Position numbers and translations under genes: made by a program. The notes under the pieces are model-generated. The model searched no databases, was not told the origin of the DNA, and saw only the letters and a list, made by a program, of their open reading frames with translations. This document shows, in pieces, positions 21,310 to 33,720 of a stretch of DNA of 64,000 bases. Where the stretch lies: contig NC_135564.1 of NCBI RefSeq assembly GCF_964340395.1, positions 4,882,361 through 4,946,360 of the forward strand, given 5' to 3'. How positions within the stretch are numbered: position 1 is the first letter of the stretch; each line of letters starts with the position of its first letter. Source of the DNA: Glandiceps talaboti. Its lineage: Eukaryota; Hemichordata; Enteropneusta; Spengelidae.

Positions 21310-24300
21310 ATGGCTGGAAAAGGCATGTCAATTGGCATTGACCTTGGGACAGACCATTGTTGTATGGGTGTGTTCCAGAATGACAGAGTAGAACTCATCC
21401 CTGATGTCCAAGGAAATCTGACAAGTCCAAGCTGTATTGCCTTCACTGATAATGGTTGTGTCATAGGTGATACTGCTATGGCCCAGGTAGTCAACAATCC
21501 ATGTAATACAATACACAGTAAGTACTATTCATGTAATCTTTACAGCCTGGATATGGGTGTTGACTGACAGTTGTATGATGGAAGGTCCCGACTTTAGAAG
21601 GGCCTTTAAAACTGTATACATGTACCAGGTAGTAGCAAAATCTGGAAAACCAATATCCATAAAGATTTGATCATATACCCCAATGAACTGGTAAAATACG
21701 TTTGAACTAAATTATGTGCACATTTTTGGCAACATATTTGGACATGCTGTTGAAAATGAATAGTTAAATTGTGAAAAAAAATAAGGCCATATCACAAAGC
21801 GGGTTGATATACATCAGTGACCATATTTGGGCAAAGTGTGTCAGGTTGAGAAGTGGAAAATTATTGCTCTTGTAGATTGCCACCATGGGTCATAATATAA
21901 TTTGTTAACGGCTGATGATCTACTATTTCAGATGCGAAAAGACTTATTGGTCAGAAATATGATGATGCTTGTATCCAGCGAAGTCTGAAATATTGGCCAT
22001 ACACGGTGATTAATGATGGTGGTAGGGTTAAGGTACAGGTCAACTATAAGACTGAAATCAAGATATTGTATCCTGAAGAACTTATAGCAGTAACACTGGC
22101 AAAGATGAAGGAACAAGCAGAAGCTTATCTAGGCAAGGTAAGAGTTCCAAAAATTTGTTGAAATGCTTGTCAGGGAACAATGTTAAGAACAGAACTTCAT
22201 GATGGTGCCAGTATGGGTACTCGGGGTACTAGTACCTGTGTCTGCAGTGTGTTGTCCTGCTCATTACCTATGCTCACCAAAATATAGCTGCAGTGTATAT
22301 CACAAACTCGTGTGTGAAAAATACCAAATATACCGCAAACACTTGTGCAAATACCCAGAGTACACCATACTAACATTCATGCATCATAGGGTTCTGTCAA
22401 ATTATTTCATAAATCCAAACTCTCGATGTTCAACTTTCTCAAAACCAAACTATTCGTCGGCAAATTTTCTTATCCAGATTTATCATCTCTCTCAGTTTCT
22501 GACCCAAAAGTTCATTTCTTCAGCCCCCATACTTAACTTCCTTTTAAAACGAAGTCATATTCAAATAAAAATAACTGAAAATATGAAACCTACCTGTTCA
22601 GGACATCACTGAGAAATCACATTGAAACCTCACAGAATACCGAGAAGTCCAAAGTCAAACAGAAAAGTACAATTCATATGATTTCAAAGACTGAAAGATT
22701 CACCATTGTTGGTGCTACACTATTTGCTGTCATTTACAACGACAGTACTAGGAGTGCCCATGACAACAAATCATTCTATCTAATAATTATCTTACCATTC
22801 TTTTTCAAGGTTTGTAAAATAGATATCTTACATATACAGATTTCATTTCTCATAATAATGACATGGTGTTGATTTGTCCATTAATAACAGATGGTTGATA
22901 GAGCTGTGGTCAGTGTACCATCACACTGTACATACTCTCAGAGTCAGGCAGTAAGAGATGCTGGTATTATAGCTGGTCTTGATGTATACATCGTCAATTC
23001 TGCTACTCTTGCTGGCCTTGCATATGGCTATCAGAACATGGTAAGTATATGTCTGTAGTTTGTATTATAAATAGCTGGTCTCAATGTCAACATTGTCAAA
23101 TCAGATACTCTTGCCTGCAGCCTTGCATATGTCTATGTAACAGTACTGCAAATACCATGGCAGAACCTCACGATGCACAAGTTCAAGTGTGGCATACTTG
23201 GGGTGTTTGCACCAGTCTTTGCTGTGTTCTGTGTAGACATATTTTCATGAGTGTAGCAGCAGAGAACACTGCAAGCATGAGTTCAGCAAATACCCCTGAG
23301 TACTCGCACTGGAACTCACATGGCATGGGGTTCTGTTATTACATATGTTTGTCTGAAATAGCAAATTTCTGTAAAAATCATACTTTATAATCAAGTGCTT
23401 TCATGTAAAAGGAATGATCACTCCATCACAGACACATACATACATACATACATACATACATACATACATACATACATACATACATACATACATACATACA
23501 TACATACATACATACATACATACATACATACATACATACATACATACATACATACATACATACATACATACATACATACATACATACATACATACATACA
23601 TACATACATACATACATAAATACATACATACATACATACATACATACATACATACATACATACATACATACATACATACATAATGAGATGTTCTATTACT
23701 CTCTTCTTTCTCTTTAAAAGATTGATAAAGAATGCAATATTCTCACCTTTGATCTTGGAGCTGGGACATTGGATGTTTCTATAATCACCATTGAAGACGG
23801 TATCTTTGAGGTCAAGGCCACGTCAGGTTACACACACTTTGGTGGTGAGGACTTTGATAACCACATGGTCAACCACTTTGTACAGGAATTTGAACAAACT
23901 TACAAGAAAGATCTACACAGCAATCTGTTAGCGATGTGTCAACTAAGGATTGCTTGTGAACAAGCCAAAAGAACACTGTCATGTAACCCAGAGGCAAGGT
24001 ACATATACCGTGCGATTTTAGACGATTTAGAATTCTTGAGAAAAATCTCTTTATACATATGTATACAAAATTCCACAAAATTAAAGTCCACTGTAATAGG
24101 ACTTGACCCAAGCATGCTTAACTTATGTAACACCAGCATCAGGTGGTCTCTCAATGTGAACAATATGCCTAGTAACCATGACTCCCACCATAGCAACAAC
24201 CAGACCACTGTCAAGCGATACCTTTTGTAACAACAGCATCAGGTGGCCCTGTGAGAACTTAAGCATTGAATGTGAACAATATGCTTAGTAATCATGACTG

Positions 24301-27300
24301 CCACCATAGCAACAACCAGACTACTTTCAAGTGATACTTTTAACCCTAAGGTTGACTTTACCAGGATGACAATCTACCCCAGTGCAAACACAAATATACC
24401 TATAGCAACAATCACTACCCCCATAGCAACAATCACTACTACTGTCATGGTGGTATTTTGTAGTCCCTAGGTACTCTTTGCAAGGATGATACATTGTATT
24501 CTACTTTTCATATTTAATACACTTTTGAAATTTAATGATTTCCAACTGTGTGCAACTCATATTGTTCACTTTTGATTCTTTTATGAATTTACACCCTATG
24601 AATACGTTACCAGTATAAGCATCTGTGACAAATATCTCATTTTCTTTCCTTTGAATTTTATAATGATTTTTTTTCCCCCTGCAGGATCCAAATTGATTCC
24701 CTCTGTGAAGGTATTGATTTCCATACTACAATAACTCGTACTCAGTTTGAGGAAATGAACACTGAACTTTTTAACGCAGTCCTCCAACCTGTTGAGAATG
24801 CTATGCAGGATGCTAAGCTTAACAAATCTCAGATCGATGAGATTGTACTAGTAGGGGGTGCCACTCATATGCCCAAAATTCAGCAATTGTTGAGAGACTT
24901 TTATGGAAAGGATTTGAATGTGGATATAAACTCTGATGAAGTAGTCACCCACGGGGCTGGTAAGTTTTTACACGCAGTGCTTGTGCTTGTACTACAGCAT
25001 TGCTGTACTGGTTATACTTTTAAAATTGTCTTGATAATTACTACCAAACTAGGGAGACAAGTTTGAAATAGGCAGCACAATATTCTTTACATCTAACACA
25101 CCTATTTTTGTTTGAATGAAGTCTTGTATTTTTTTAAGTTAGTATTTTCAGCCAGGGAACTTATTGAAGAGCTTCAGAAATATGGGTTTAACTTTAGCAT
25201 GACTGTTTACTTTTATTATGTTGATAACTTGGTACATGTATATGGTCACATTGCAGGAATTAAGATTAAAATAAAAAGTTTTAAAATTAGTACAGAAAAT
25301 AATGCCTTTCTCATCACATCATATTTTTTTTATTCTTGTTTTTGACAAAATGTTCATCAGCACCATAGATCAAGTGATTTACATGCCTAACTACCTAACA
25401 TCTACAATCGGCTAATCATACCGCAACCTAGTGGTCAGTTGTAACTATGTAATTTGTCATTCTGATGATATGAGGATCTCATTGTGCAAGACTGATCATA
25501 CTGCCACCTAGTGGTCAGTTGTAACTATGTAATTTGTCATTCTGATTAGAATCTTTGAGAAAGACAGATCGAAAGCTCAATACTAAAAACTTTGAACTGC
25601 TTATAACCTGTACAACTTATTCTAGTAATGTTCTCAATTGACCCCACAGCCATAGAAGCTGCCATACTAGCAAATGACCAATCAGACAAAATTCAAGAAA
25701 TTCTACTTCTAGACGTAGCGCCGCTATCACTAGGTATAGAGACCGCCGGCGGTGTAATGATGCCGATTATCAGGCGTAATACAACCATTCCAAGGAAACA
25801 AATGCAGGCATTCACTACATATTCCCGTGATCCGGCTGGACTAGTACCGGAATGTCAGGCACATTTACAGGAGAAGTACCATAAAGAGTACCACAACCAT
25901 GGCCATGAATGTAATACTATGCCATTGTCTTCGCAACCACTAACTATCCCAATCAAAGTGTATGAAGGGGAATGTATTCAAGCTAACAAAAATGTGAGTA
26001 GTGTGTAACTTAAAGTGACCCTATGGATGAGGCTTGGGTATATATTTTGGATTTTTAATTTATAAAACAATTTTATCATGGCTTTCTTCTTGAAAAATCA
26101 ATGTGAAATAACATATGCCAAGTCCTTATTTGTAACTTAATACATTGCAGAAGATTAATAAAATGTATCAAATCTATGTCATTGTACAGAACACTGCAAT
26201 AACACTTTTGAGGATGATTTTATGAAACCTGTATATATCGGAAGACAGAACAGTTTCACGACACATTTGTATTTATACACGTGTCAAATTGTTGTCAGGA
26301 CTCTTTCCTGAGGTGTAGTGTGATAGGAGGGTGTTCAAGCCAATATAAAGAGGGTTGTCTCTCGTCAAAAATCTACCCATGGTATACCAGGTCCTTATAA
26401 TTTGAAGTATAAACACGTCCTAAAACATTGTCCCATGAAATTTTGCTGAATTTTACTTTGTATTGTAATTGTATTTTTTCATTTCAGAACTTACTTGGTA
26501 GGTTTGTGTTAGATGGGCTGGCACAACAGCCAAGTGGTGTTCATAGGATAGAAGTGACCTTTGACCTGAAGAGTGGTAGTAATGGCATTCTAGATATATC
26601 AGCTGTACATAACAGTGGAACACAGAATCATATTACCATTGGAAACAGAAGTGGTGAGTCTTTCCATCAACAATGGAGTCTTTTTTGTAGTAATTCAAAA
26701 CTTAGAACAAAAATGATTTATTTACTTACCTACCAATATTTGGGCTACATGTCTTGATTTAGTCATCTTCAACTGGTATTGTACACACATAGTCTTGTCA
26801 TATGGCCACTTGAGGGCGTTGTATACTTCTGATATTTCTACACCTTGTCTCTGTGTAATAGTGTTACGTGATGGCCATTGCTGTTTGATCTTGATGACCT
26901 TCATGCAGTGTTTAAGGCAGTGATCCTTACATGAAATTGTCTTGATGTTAAAAGGTTGATATGTCCAGACTTCTTACAGTGTTTGTAAAATGCTGATGTT
27001 TCTCAGCTCTAATGTTCTTTGACCCAACTGCCAAGCTGTCATACTGTTTGCCCAATGTCATTGTGGTTGTAGTATTCATGTTGCATATGATCTCCTGTAA
27101 ATCTAGATATTATACCTCTAGAAAATTTTTGTGATTTTTACAGTCTTCAGCTAGTTCTCAAAGACTAATTTTGACTAATTACCAGACTGGTACGTTGTGT
27201 TCATGCACAAGAAGGCATATTAGTCATTAATTATTTTTACTAATTACCAGACTGGTACATTGTGTTCCTGCACAAGAAGGTATATTAGTCACTAATTATT

Positions 27301-27699
27301 TTAACTAATTACCAGACTGGTATATTGTGTTCATGTATGGGAAGGCATTTTAGTCACTACTTATTTGTTGTTCAGAGAAATAAGCGAAAATAAGTCTTCC
27401 GCAAAAATTTCCCGGTTTACAGTATATGACCCCACACATGTAATGTTATTCACTTTCTAAGAAATCATGACACCCTTATAAACCATACAAATGAATGTGA
27501 ATTAATATGATATGTTTTACAATCTGGATAACTCTTTGTCTTGAGGGAAATAAACCAATGAATTTTTTTTTTTCAAAAATCATAGTTTTAAGTACATAAT
27601 ATACCTTTGTGTGTTGCAGGTTTACCAGAGAAAGATATTCAACATATGCAGCAAGAAATCCAGCAATATGTGAAAGACGATGCCAAAAAATCCTGGTGA
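21310..27699 (+). CDS. Divergent, lid-truncated Hsp70 family protein, eight coding exons
   Basis: Exons are 21310-21517, 21932-22137, 22891-23040, 23721-23998, 24685-24959, 25650-25993, 26488-26653 and 27620-27699. Every junction is GT-AG and the frame is continuous for 568 aa. The ATPase domain (about 7-385) shows [36 protein letters not shown] and [14 protein letters not shown], which place it with cytosolic HSPA1/HSPA8-type Hsp70. Asp11, Lys72, Asp199 and Thr204 (counterparts of catalytic D10, K71, D199, T204) are present. The usual NEPTAAA reads NSATLAG, so the catalytic Glu175 is Ser. The substrate domain ([18 protein letters not shown] onward) carries an insert of roughly 38 residues (about 432-473) rich in His and Cys. 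The protein stops about 25 aa into the helical lid and has no EEVD tail (usual length about 640). Vertebrate stress-inducible HSPA1 genes are intronless; this gene is intron-rich. It is probably a lineage-specific paralogue with altered or lost chaperone cycling, and there are no frame breaks. A candidate AATAAA is at 28872-28877. Confidence 0.8.
22199..22400. repeat. Interspersed repeat copy in Hsp70 intron 2
   Basis: The segment with TGCAAATACCCAGAGTAC and TAGGGTTCTG is related to 23195-23345 (intron 3, TCAGCAAATACCCCTGAGTAC, ATGGGGTTCTG) and 51445-51565 (SLC5 gene, GCACATACCCTGAGTA, ATGGGGTTCTG). The three dispersed copies share the order of motifs but no clear termini. The open frame over this copy is fortuitous. 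Confidence 0.4.
23433..23682. repeat. (ACAT)n microsatellite in Hsp70 intron 3
   Basis: About 62 tetranucleotides with essentially one interruption (CATAAATA near 23620), 40 bp before the exon 4 acceptor. It gives spurious ORFs in several frames on both strands. Confidence 0.98.
24115..24345. repeat. Twofold tandem duplication, about 117-bp unit, in Hsp70 intron 4
   Basis: GTAACACCAGCATCAGGTGG and CACCATAGCAACAACCAGAC appear in order twice. The neighbouring 'catagcaacaatcactac' pair (24400-24440) is a further partial duplication. Confidence 0.6.
25400..25610. mobile_element. Old palindromic repeat (family D) in Hsp70 intron 5
   Basis: It contains two direct copies of CACCTAGTGGTCAGTTGTAA plus CTATGTAATTTGTCATTCTG and ends GATCGAAAGCTCAATACTAA. 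The same motifs, inverted, flank the 683-bp transposon at 13790-13868 and 14555-14620, so this is the host family of that insertion. Confidence 0.45.
26008..26175. mobile_element. Solo arm of palindromic element family B
   Basis: CTTAAAGTGACCCTATGGAT followed by TTTTGGATTTTTAATTTAT matches the left arm of 5242-5565. No mirrored right arm follows. It begins just after the donor of Hsp70 exon 6. Confidence 0.5.
27162..27362. repeat. Threefold tandem repeat, about 68-bp unit, in Hsp70 intron 7
   Basis: CTAATTACCAGACTGGTA followed by TTGTGTTCNTGCA and ATATTAGTCA is repeated three times with few differences. Confidence 0.75.
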
Positions 27700-29309
27700 T
27701 CTACTAAGTACTAATGCTGGAATGCATTTTACCCAGCAGTTCTATATATGTATGTGAAATGTTCAAGCTTCCATATGCTGACATTGAGTTGTGTTTTTTA
27801 CATGTAATGTATTGTGTTTGGAATTGGTATGCCTAGCAGTTCTACCAAACAATGTCAAGTAGCTTGTGGGTCATTTCATAAACCCTTGGGTGGGGTGGGG
27901 GTGGGGGGTGGGGGGCTACTCCCCCTATTTGACTATATGCATACATTGAATATGCTGCCCTTTTGAATGTATTTTCTAGCCCTTTGGTCTATAATGGGTT
28001 CGTTTTTTTGAGCTTAAGAGTCTAAAATGTGATAAAAAATGTGGTAAATTGTCAATTTACCAAATCACAACTGCCATTATTTGCCCCCAAAATGTTATCT
28101 CCTGAGGGAAAAAAATACAAGAGTGAATACTACATTTTGCAATCCACCATTTCCTTAGTGTATTACAAATATATTTTGGTCTAAAATTTGATCTAAAAAA
28201 CTTGTAATGGTTTAAAATGGGGTTTTGATGTTTGATCAAAATGGGGGTATGTATATTGGCTGCACATCTCTAACATGTGTACCAGAGCTGGCCACTGGTA
28301 CCGCCCCTAGGATAACCCCCCCCCCCCCCCCCCCCCACCACCACCCCCCACCCTGCTTCGTAGCATTGTGTAGATACGAGTGATTGAACCATATCTCTTT
28401 AGTTTAGACACAGATCTAGCATTCAAAAAGTTTATGTGGAGTTGAGAGTCAATAGGTAGAAATGCCAACATTTTTTAGACATAGTTACAATCCAAATGCA
28501 TTTGGCAAGAATATAGAACACGTAACATAGTATGGCATGAGAGCGCCCTCTATGTTACATGACTACAATGTGTTGAAAAAAAGAAATTACCATATTTGAT
28601 CCATGTGTACCGAAAATATCATTATGATAGACATTCCTTTAAGAATATTAGAATGTTCACACTTCTGTCAAGACCCTATTCAGTAAATGTACAATTATAC
28701 TCTGAGATAGAAACTTGTGAAATTTCTCCAAATACTGCTTCCAATTTTTAAAGTAATTTTTATGTAATATGCTGTACATAATTATGATGTAATTTCAAAT
28801 TAAAAATCAAATTTGTATAAATTTGTAGTTTTTTCGTGATCAGAATTTTAGCAAACTGTAGTATGTGTGTTAATAAAGATAATATCATACACCAAACTTT
28901 TTATAATGGTTTTCTGTTATAATTAATATCCTCTTACAACAAATATATCTGTGTCCCCCCCCCCCCCCCCGACTCATATTTACAAGGGTGGGCTAATTAA
29001 TAAGGGTTGGTGTATTTAATGATTATTATAATAATTAATTGTAAGTTTCTCATGACAGACCCTATATTTCGTCAATGTGATGAAATTTAAAAATAATAAA
29101 GAGCCTTGACAGTAGGATTAGTAGAAAATCACATCACTAATTTTACTATGGAAACCCCATGAGCAGAAATTATCGTTTATTGTTGAAATTGAGAATATTT
29201 AATCAAATGGTTCAAGTTTCCTTCTGACTTTAATTCTCATTTCAGTCATTCCATCATCGTAAACCACAGCCTCTTTAAGACACAGTTAAGACAGTGTTGC
29301 GGAAGAAAT

Positions 29310-29475
29310 GACAGCTCAGGTTTGTGAGAAAATGTCCTTGAGCAAGATTTGAACGACTTAGTGTCTCAGTCTACCCAGCTAAAATGGGGACCTGGTAGGA
29401 CAAGGTTACTTGGGGAGGGGTTTAATCCGGTGTTCAGTAGCAGCAAGAGTTGATAAATGTGATATATAAAAAAAT
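29310..29475 (+). repeat. Degenerate interspersed repeat fragment
   Basis: The order TCCTTGAGCAAGATTTGAAC, ACCCAGCTAAAATGGGGACC, GGTAGGACAAGGTTACTTGG and AAGAGTTGATAAATGTGATAT resembles widespread low-copy SINE-like tails seen in marine invertebrate genomes. The head is missing, so the class is not assigned. Confidence 0.35.
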
Positions 29476-30264
29476 TTCATGATAAATATGTACCAGAGAT
29501 TATAACTACTGTAAATAGCCTTGTGTTTTTTGGGGGTTTAGAGAAGTTTTTGAACCCATACTGGGCATCATTGCACAGGTTGTTTGAAGCTGAAATTGAT
29601 GTTGAAACTTCTAGAAATGTTCTCTACTGTAGACTATTACATTATAATATAATATTGAATGCTCTCAAACTATCTCATATCTGGCTACCCTGGAAGACTG
29701 TATATTCATTCATAATATGTTTTCATATTTCTCTTTTCCGTTCAAAAAAATTCAGTGTTGTCTTCACTTAATTACTGCACACCTGTTCCCATTTCAGTGA
29801 ATATAATACCCAGCTGATCTATCTAAGTACATTTTTCAGTGTGATTGAAATTCCTTGAAAATACACTTCCATTGTACTTGTATAGTCTGGAAGCAATAAA
29901 GTATTCTAGCGTATATGGTTATGAAATTCAGAATTGAGAGAGACAGCTAGGGTCTTTAGGATAAAAGAAAATGCACACCACTCACTGAATTTGTATTTTT
30001 GGTTTAAGTCCAGCTCAAACTCTTTTTGGGTTTTATTTATTTAATTTTTTTGTAAGTTGAAAACCAGCTCCAACTCATTTGTCAAATTTTGTGAACGAAT
30101 AAAAGTAAAAGTATCGATGCGATACAAGTAGATGGTCACGTATCAATATGATACAAATAGGTGGTCACGTATATATAAAATATACAAACAGAGGCTAAAA
30201 AGACTGAAATTTCTTGATGATGATGTCTTCAAATGATGTTATATTTATATCCATAGCAGTGCAG

Positions 30265-30490
30265 CTCACTCATTGATGTTGACAAGTTGTTTGATGCCTG
30301 GGGTTCCTCCATGATGTTGCCCAGTTGTTTGGTGCCTGGGGTTCCTCCTTGATGTTGCCCAGTTGTTTGATGCCTGGGGTTCCTCCTTGATGTTGCCCAG
30401 TTGTTCGATGCCTGGGGTTCCTCCATAATGTTGCCCAGTTGTTTGATGCCTGGGGTTCCTCCTTGATGTTGCCCAGTTTATTTGGTGCCT
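30265..30490. repeat. 38-bp minisatellite, about six copies
   Basis: The unit is TTGATGTTGCCCAGTTGTTT plus GATGCCTGGGGTTCCTCC. The minus-strand ORF across it is a repeat artefact. Confidence 0.85.
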
Positions 30491-31654
30491 GCCTTGATAT
30501 TATCCATTTGTTTGATGCCTATGGTAATTCTTGATTATAGTAGACTGCTATGTTTGTGTGATCTAAGTAGGAGCTAATTTGGTGAAGTCCATATATATAT
30601 TTTGCAGTAATGTTTGTTCTCTTCTGCTTCAAATTCTAGAATTAGGTGGTTTCTGGTTTATCTCTCGATGGTTTTAACTTTTGGGCAGATGTTCTATAAG
30701 ATGTTCTTAGGGGCAGTCTGGAATAGTTGATCTTTTTCTGGTTAGACTCTGGTGGTATTGGGTCTACTCTGGTGACGACTGGTAGGTAGGTTGAGTCTGG
30801 TAGTGTTGGATTGATACTGGTATAACTAGTGACGTTGATGTTTTCGTGTGATGGTACTTTTCACTACAGCACAGCAGGTGACGGCTTTTCTACACAGTGT
30901 GGGAGGCTTTATGGAGGTTGTTCTTATTGGCTGTACAAGAGTGGTCACAAAAGTCCTCTGCCGACAGATGACAATGGCAGGCTGGAGGGGGGGGGGGGAT
31001 TAGAGACTTCTGTTAACACCCCTGTACAGCGGCCTCAGATGGTAAATTCTTCAGACACAGGCAAAGTATCCCAAGTCCTCTGCTGACAGATGTTAATAGC
31101 AGGTCTAGTGGGGGGTTTATGTGAGACCCAGGACACCTCACCTGTGCTGGTAGCCGTCTCACAAACTCTGATGTTATTGAGTGTCACACTGTGGATAATA
31201 CTGTTATGTTAAAACAGTATAATGATGTTCTTTGTCTTGAAGTCCTGCTGCACTGAGTATCACTAGTGATGTTAATTAGAGATGTTATTTACCAGACAAA
31301 TATTTTGCTTGATCTTCCATATCTGATTCTTGATGTTCACAGTTCATGTTACTTTTTCTCTATTCTTCGTGATGTTATACAGTTGTATGCGACCAGAGTT
31401 CTTCATTCCAAATGTTTCCAGACTGCCCATGCCACATTTCTTGTGATATTCTATGTATTACCAGAAAAGTTCTTTACAACTGATGTTTCGTTCTTCTTTT
31501 GCTCATCTCTAGATATTGTAGAGTTTGCTCCATTCTTGTACTTGCTGTTGTCATACAAACTCAGATGTTATTGAGTTTAACTGTGCAGACTTTACCACAG
31601 GTGGCTTCTATTCCTTGACAACTGTACTGCTATGTAGCCTTTGGTAATTTGTGG

Positions 31655-33345
31655 TGGTAGTGATGATGACTGGTTTATGACGGGTTCAATCCATGTAAAT
31701 TCCTGATCTATCCAAGATATTGATAAAATACTGTAGAGGTGGTAGTTATGCTTTCGAGATGATGACGGGTTCAATCCAAGTAAAAACTAAAGTAAAAATA
31801 TAAACTGCAGTAGTTGTAGTGATGATGACTGGTTTATGACGGGTTCAATCCATGTAAATTCCTGATCTGTCCAAGATATTGATAAAATACTGTAGAGGTG
31901 GTAGTTATGCTTTCCAGATGATGACGGGTTCAATCCAAGTAAAAACTAAAGTAAAAATATAAACTGCAGTGGTAGTGATGATGACTGGTTTATGACGGGT
32001 TCAATCCATGTAAATTCCTGATCTGTCCAAGATATTGATAAAATACTGTAGAGGTGGTAGTTATGCTTTCGAGATGATGACAGGTTCAATCCAAGTAAAA
32101 ACTAAAGTAAAAATATAAACTGCAGTGGTAGTGATGATGACTGGTTTATGACGGGTTCAATCCATGTAAATTCCTGATCTATCCAAGATATTGATAAAAT
32201 ACTGTAGAGGTGGTAGTTATGCTTTCGAGATGATGACAGGTTCAATCCAAGTAAAAACTAAAGTAAAAATATAAGCTGCAGTGGTAGTGATGATGACTGG
32301 TTTATGACGGGTTCAATCCATGTAAATTCCTGATCTATCCAAGATATTGATAAAATACTGTAGAGGTGGTAGTTATGCTTTCGAGATGATGACGGGTTCA
32401 ATCCAAGTAAAAACTAAAGTAAAAATATAAACTGCAGTGGTAGTGATGATGACTGGTTTATGACGGGTTCAATCCATGTAAATTCCTGATCTATCCAAGA
32501 TATTGATAAAATACTGTAGAGGTGGTAGTTATGCTTTCGAGATGATGACGGGTTCAATCCAAGTAAAAACTAAAGTAAAAATATAAACTGCAGTGGTAGT
32601 GATGATGACTGGTTTATGACGGGTTCAATCCATGTAAATTCCTGATCTATCCAAGATATTGATAAAATACTGTAGAGGTGGTAGTTATGCTTTCGAGATG
32701 ATGACGGGTTCAATCCAAGTAAAAACTAAAGTAAAAATATAAACTGCAGTGGTAGTGATGATGACTGGTTTATGACGGGTTCAATCCATGTAAATTCCTG
32801 ATCTGTCCAAGATATTGATAAAATACTGTAGAGGTGGTAGTTATGCTTTCAAGATGATGACGGGTTCAATCCAAGTAAAAAGTAAAAGTAAAATATAAAC
32901 TGCAGCAGTAGTAGTGATGATGACTGGTTTATGACGGGTTCAATCCATGTAAATTCCTGATCTATCCAAGATACTGATAAAATACTGTAGAGGTGGTAGT
33001 TATGCTTTCAAGATGATGACGGGTTCAATCCAAGTAAAAAGTAAAATAATGATCTATCTAACTAGTGATGATGACTGGTTTATGACGGGTTCAATCCATG
33101 TAAATTCCTGATCTGTCCAAGATACTGATAAATTAACTGTAGAGTTGGTAACTATGTCCAGGTGGTGACTGGTTCAATCCAAGTGTAAAGTAAAAATAAT
33201 CTGTCTCAACTGTCATGGTGGTAGCTATGTCCAGGTTATGACGGTTTCAATCCATGTAAATTCCTGATCTTTCCAAAATATTGATAAGTTAACTGCAACA
33301 GTTGGTAGTTGTAATGTCCAGATTATGACGGTTTCAATCCCTGTG
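31655..33345. repeat. 156-bp higher-order tandem array, about ten copies plus decayed edge units
   Basis: GATGATGACTGGTTTATGAC recurs at 31662, 31821, 31977, 32133, 32289, 32445, 32601, 32757, 32916 and 33066. Each unit is itself a diverged dimer: GACGGGTTCAATCCATGTAA starts one half and GACGGGTTCAATCCAAGTAA the other. Central copies are nearly identical, while copies at the right edge (33120-33345) shrink to single decayed half-units. GGGTTCAATCC resembles the Pol III B box, but no A box or tRNA fold accompanies it. Confidence 0.9.
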
Positions 33346-33398
33346 GTATGATGACAATTCCCCCTCCCCCCATTTCCCCCGGTGTCTCTGCTGCGATT

Positions 33399-33649
33399 TT
33401 AGAATTTGGACAGAGGAGATGGCATCATGCCATCAATTCTCTTTCCCTTCTCCAGGTTCTTCTCCATCTGGACCAGCAAGTTGACACCATCAATGACACG
33501 TTGAACCAAGGTAACCTAAAGATTTAACAAGAAAATGAACAGCATCAGTTATTTCATCTTTAAAAAGAAATAATTTAAATTTATGTTCTGTTCTCATAGT
33601 GGGGATACTTGTTCATGAAGATATGAAGACTTGGGTGGGGTGTGGTGTG

Positions 33650-33720
<71 letters not shown>

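Larger units (their letters stand above)
27700..33398. other. Gene-free, tandem-repeat-dominated interval
   Basis: It contains the Hsp70 3' flank, poly(C) runs (near 28317 and 28956), a degenerate interspersed repeat at about 29310-29475 (TCCTTGAGCAAGATTTGAAC ... GGGGACCTGGTAGGA), and a 27-bp duplication near 30110-30170. Further right are a 38-bp minisatellite, a twofold 120-bp duplication near 30950 and 31073 (AGTCCTCTGCYGACAGATG), and the 156-bp array. No ORF resembles a protein family. The right edge presumably includes the 3' UTR of the creatine kinase gene, read on the minus strand. Confidence 0.6.

Noticed and set aside
22199-22612. 137-codon ORF in Hsp70 intron 2
   Set aside because: It overlaps an interspersed repeat, has no family resemblance, and lies between two well-supported Hsp70 exons.
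23395-23683. Several YIHT/YVCM repeat ORFs
   Set aside because: They are produced by the (ACAT)n microsatellite.
31655-33345. Possible tRNA gene cluster suggested by repeated GGGTTCAATCC
   Set aside because: No A box, acceptor stem or cloverleaf can be drawn around the motif. Two copies per 156-bp unit fit a dimeric minisatellite.
31655-33345. CRISPR-like array
   Set aside because: The copies are contiguous with no unique spacers, and this is an animal genome.
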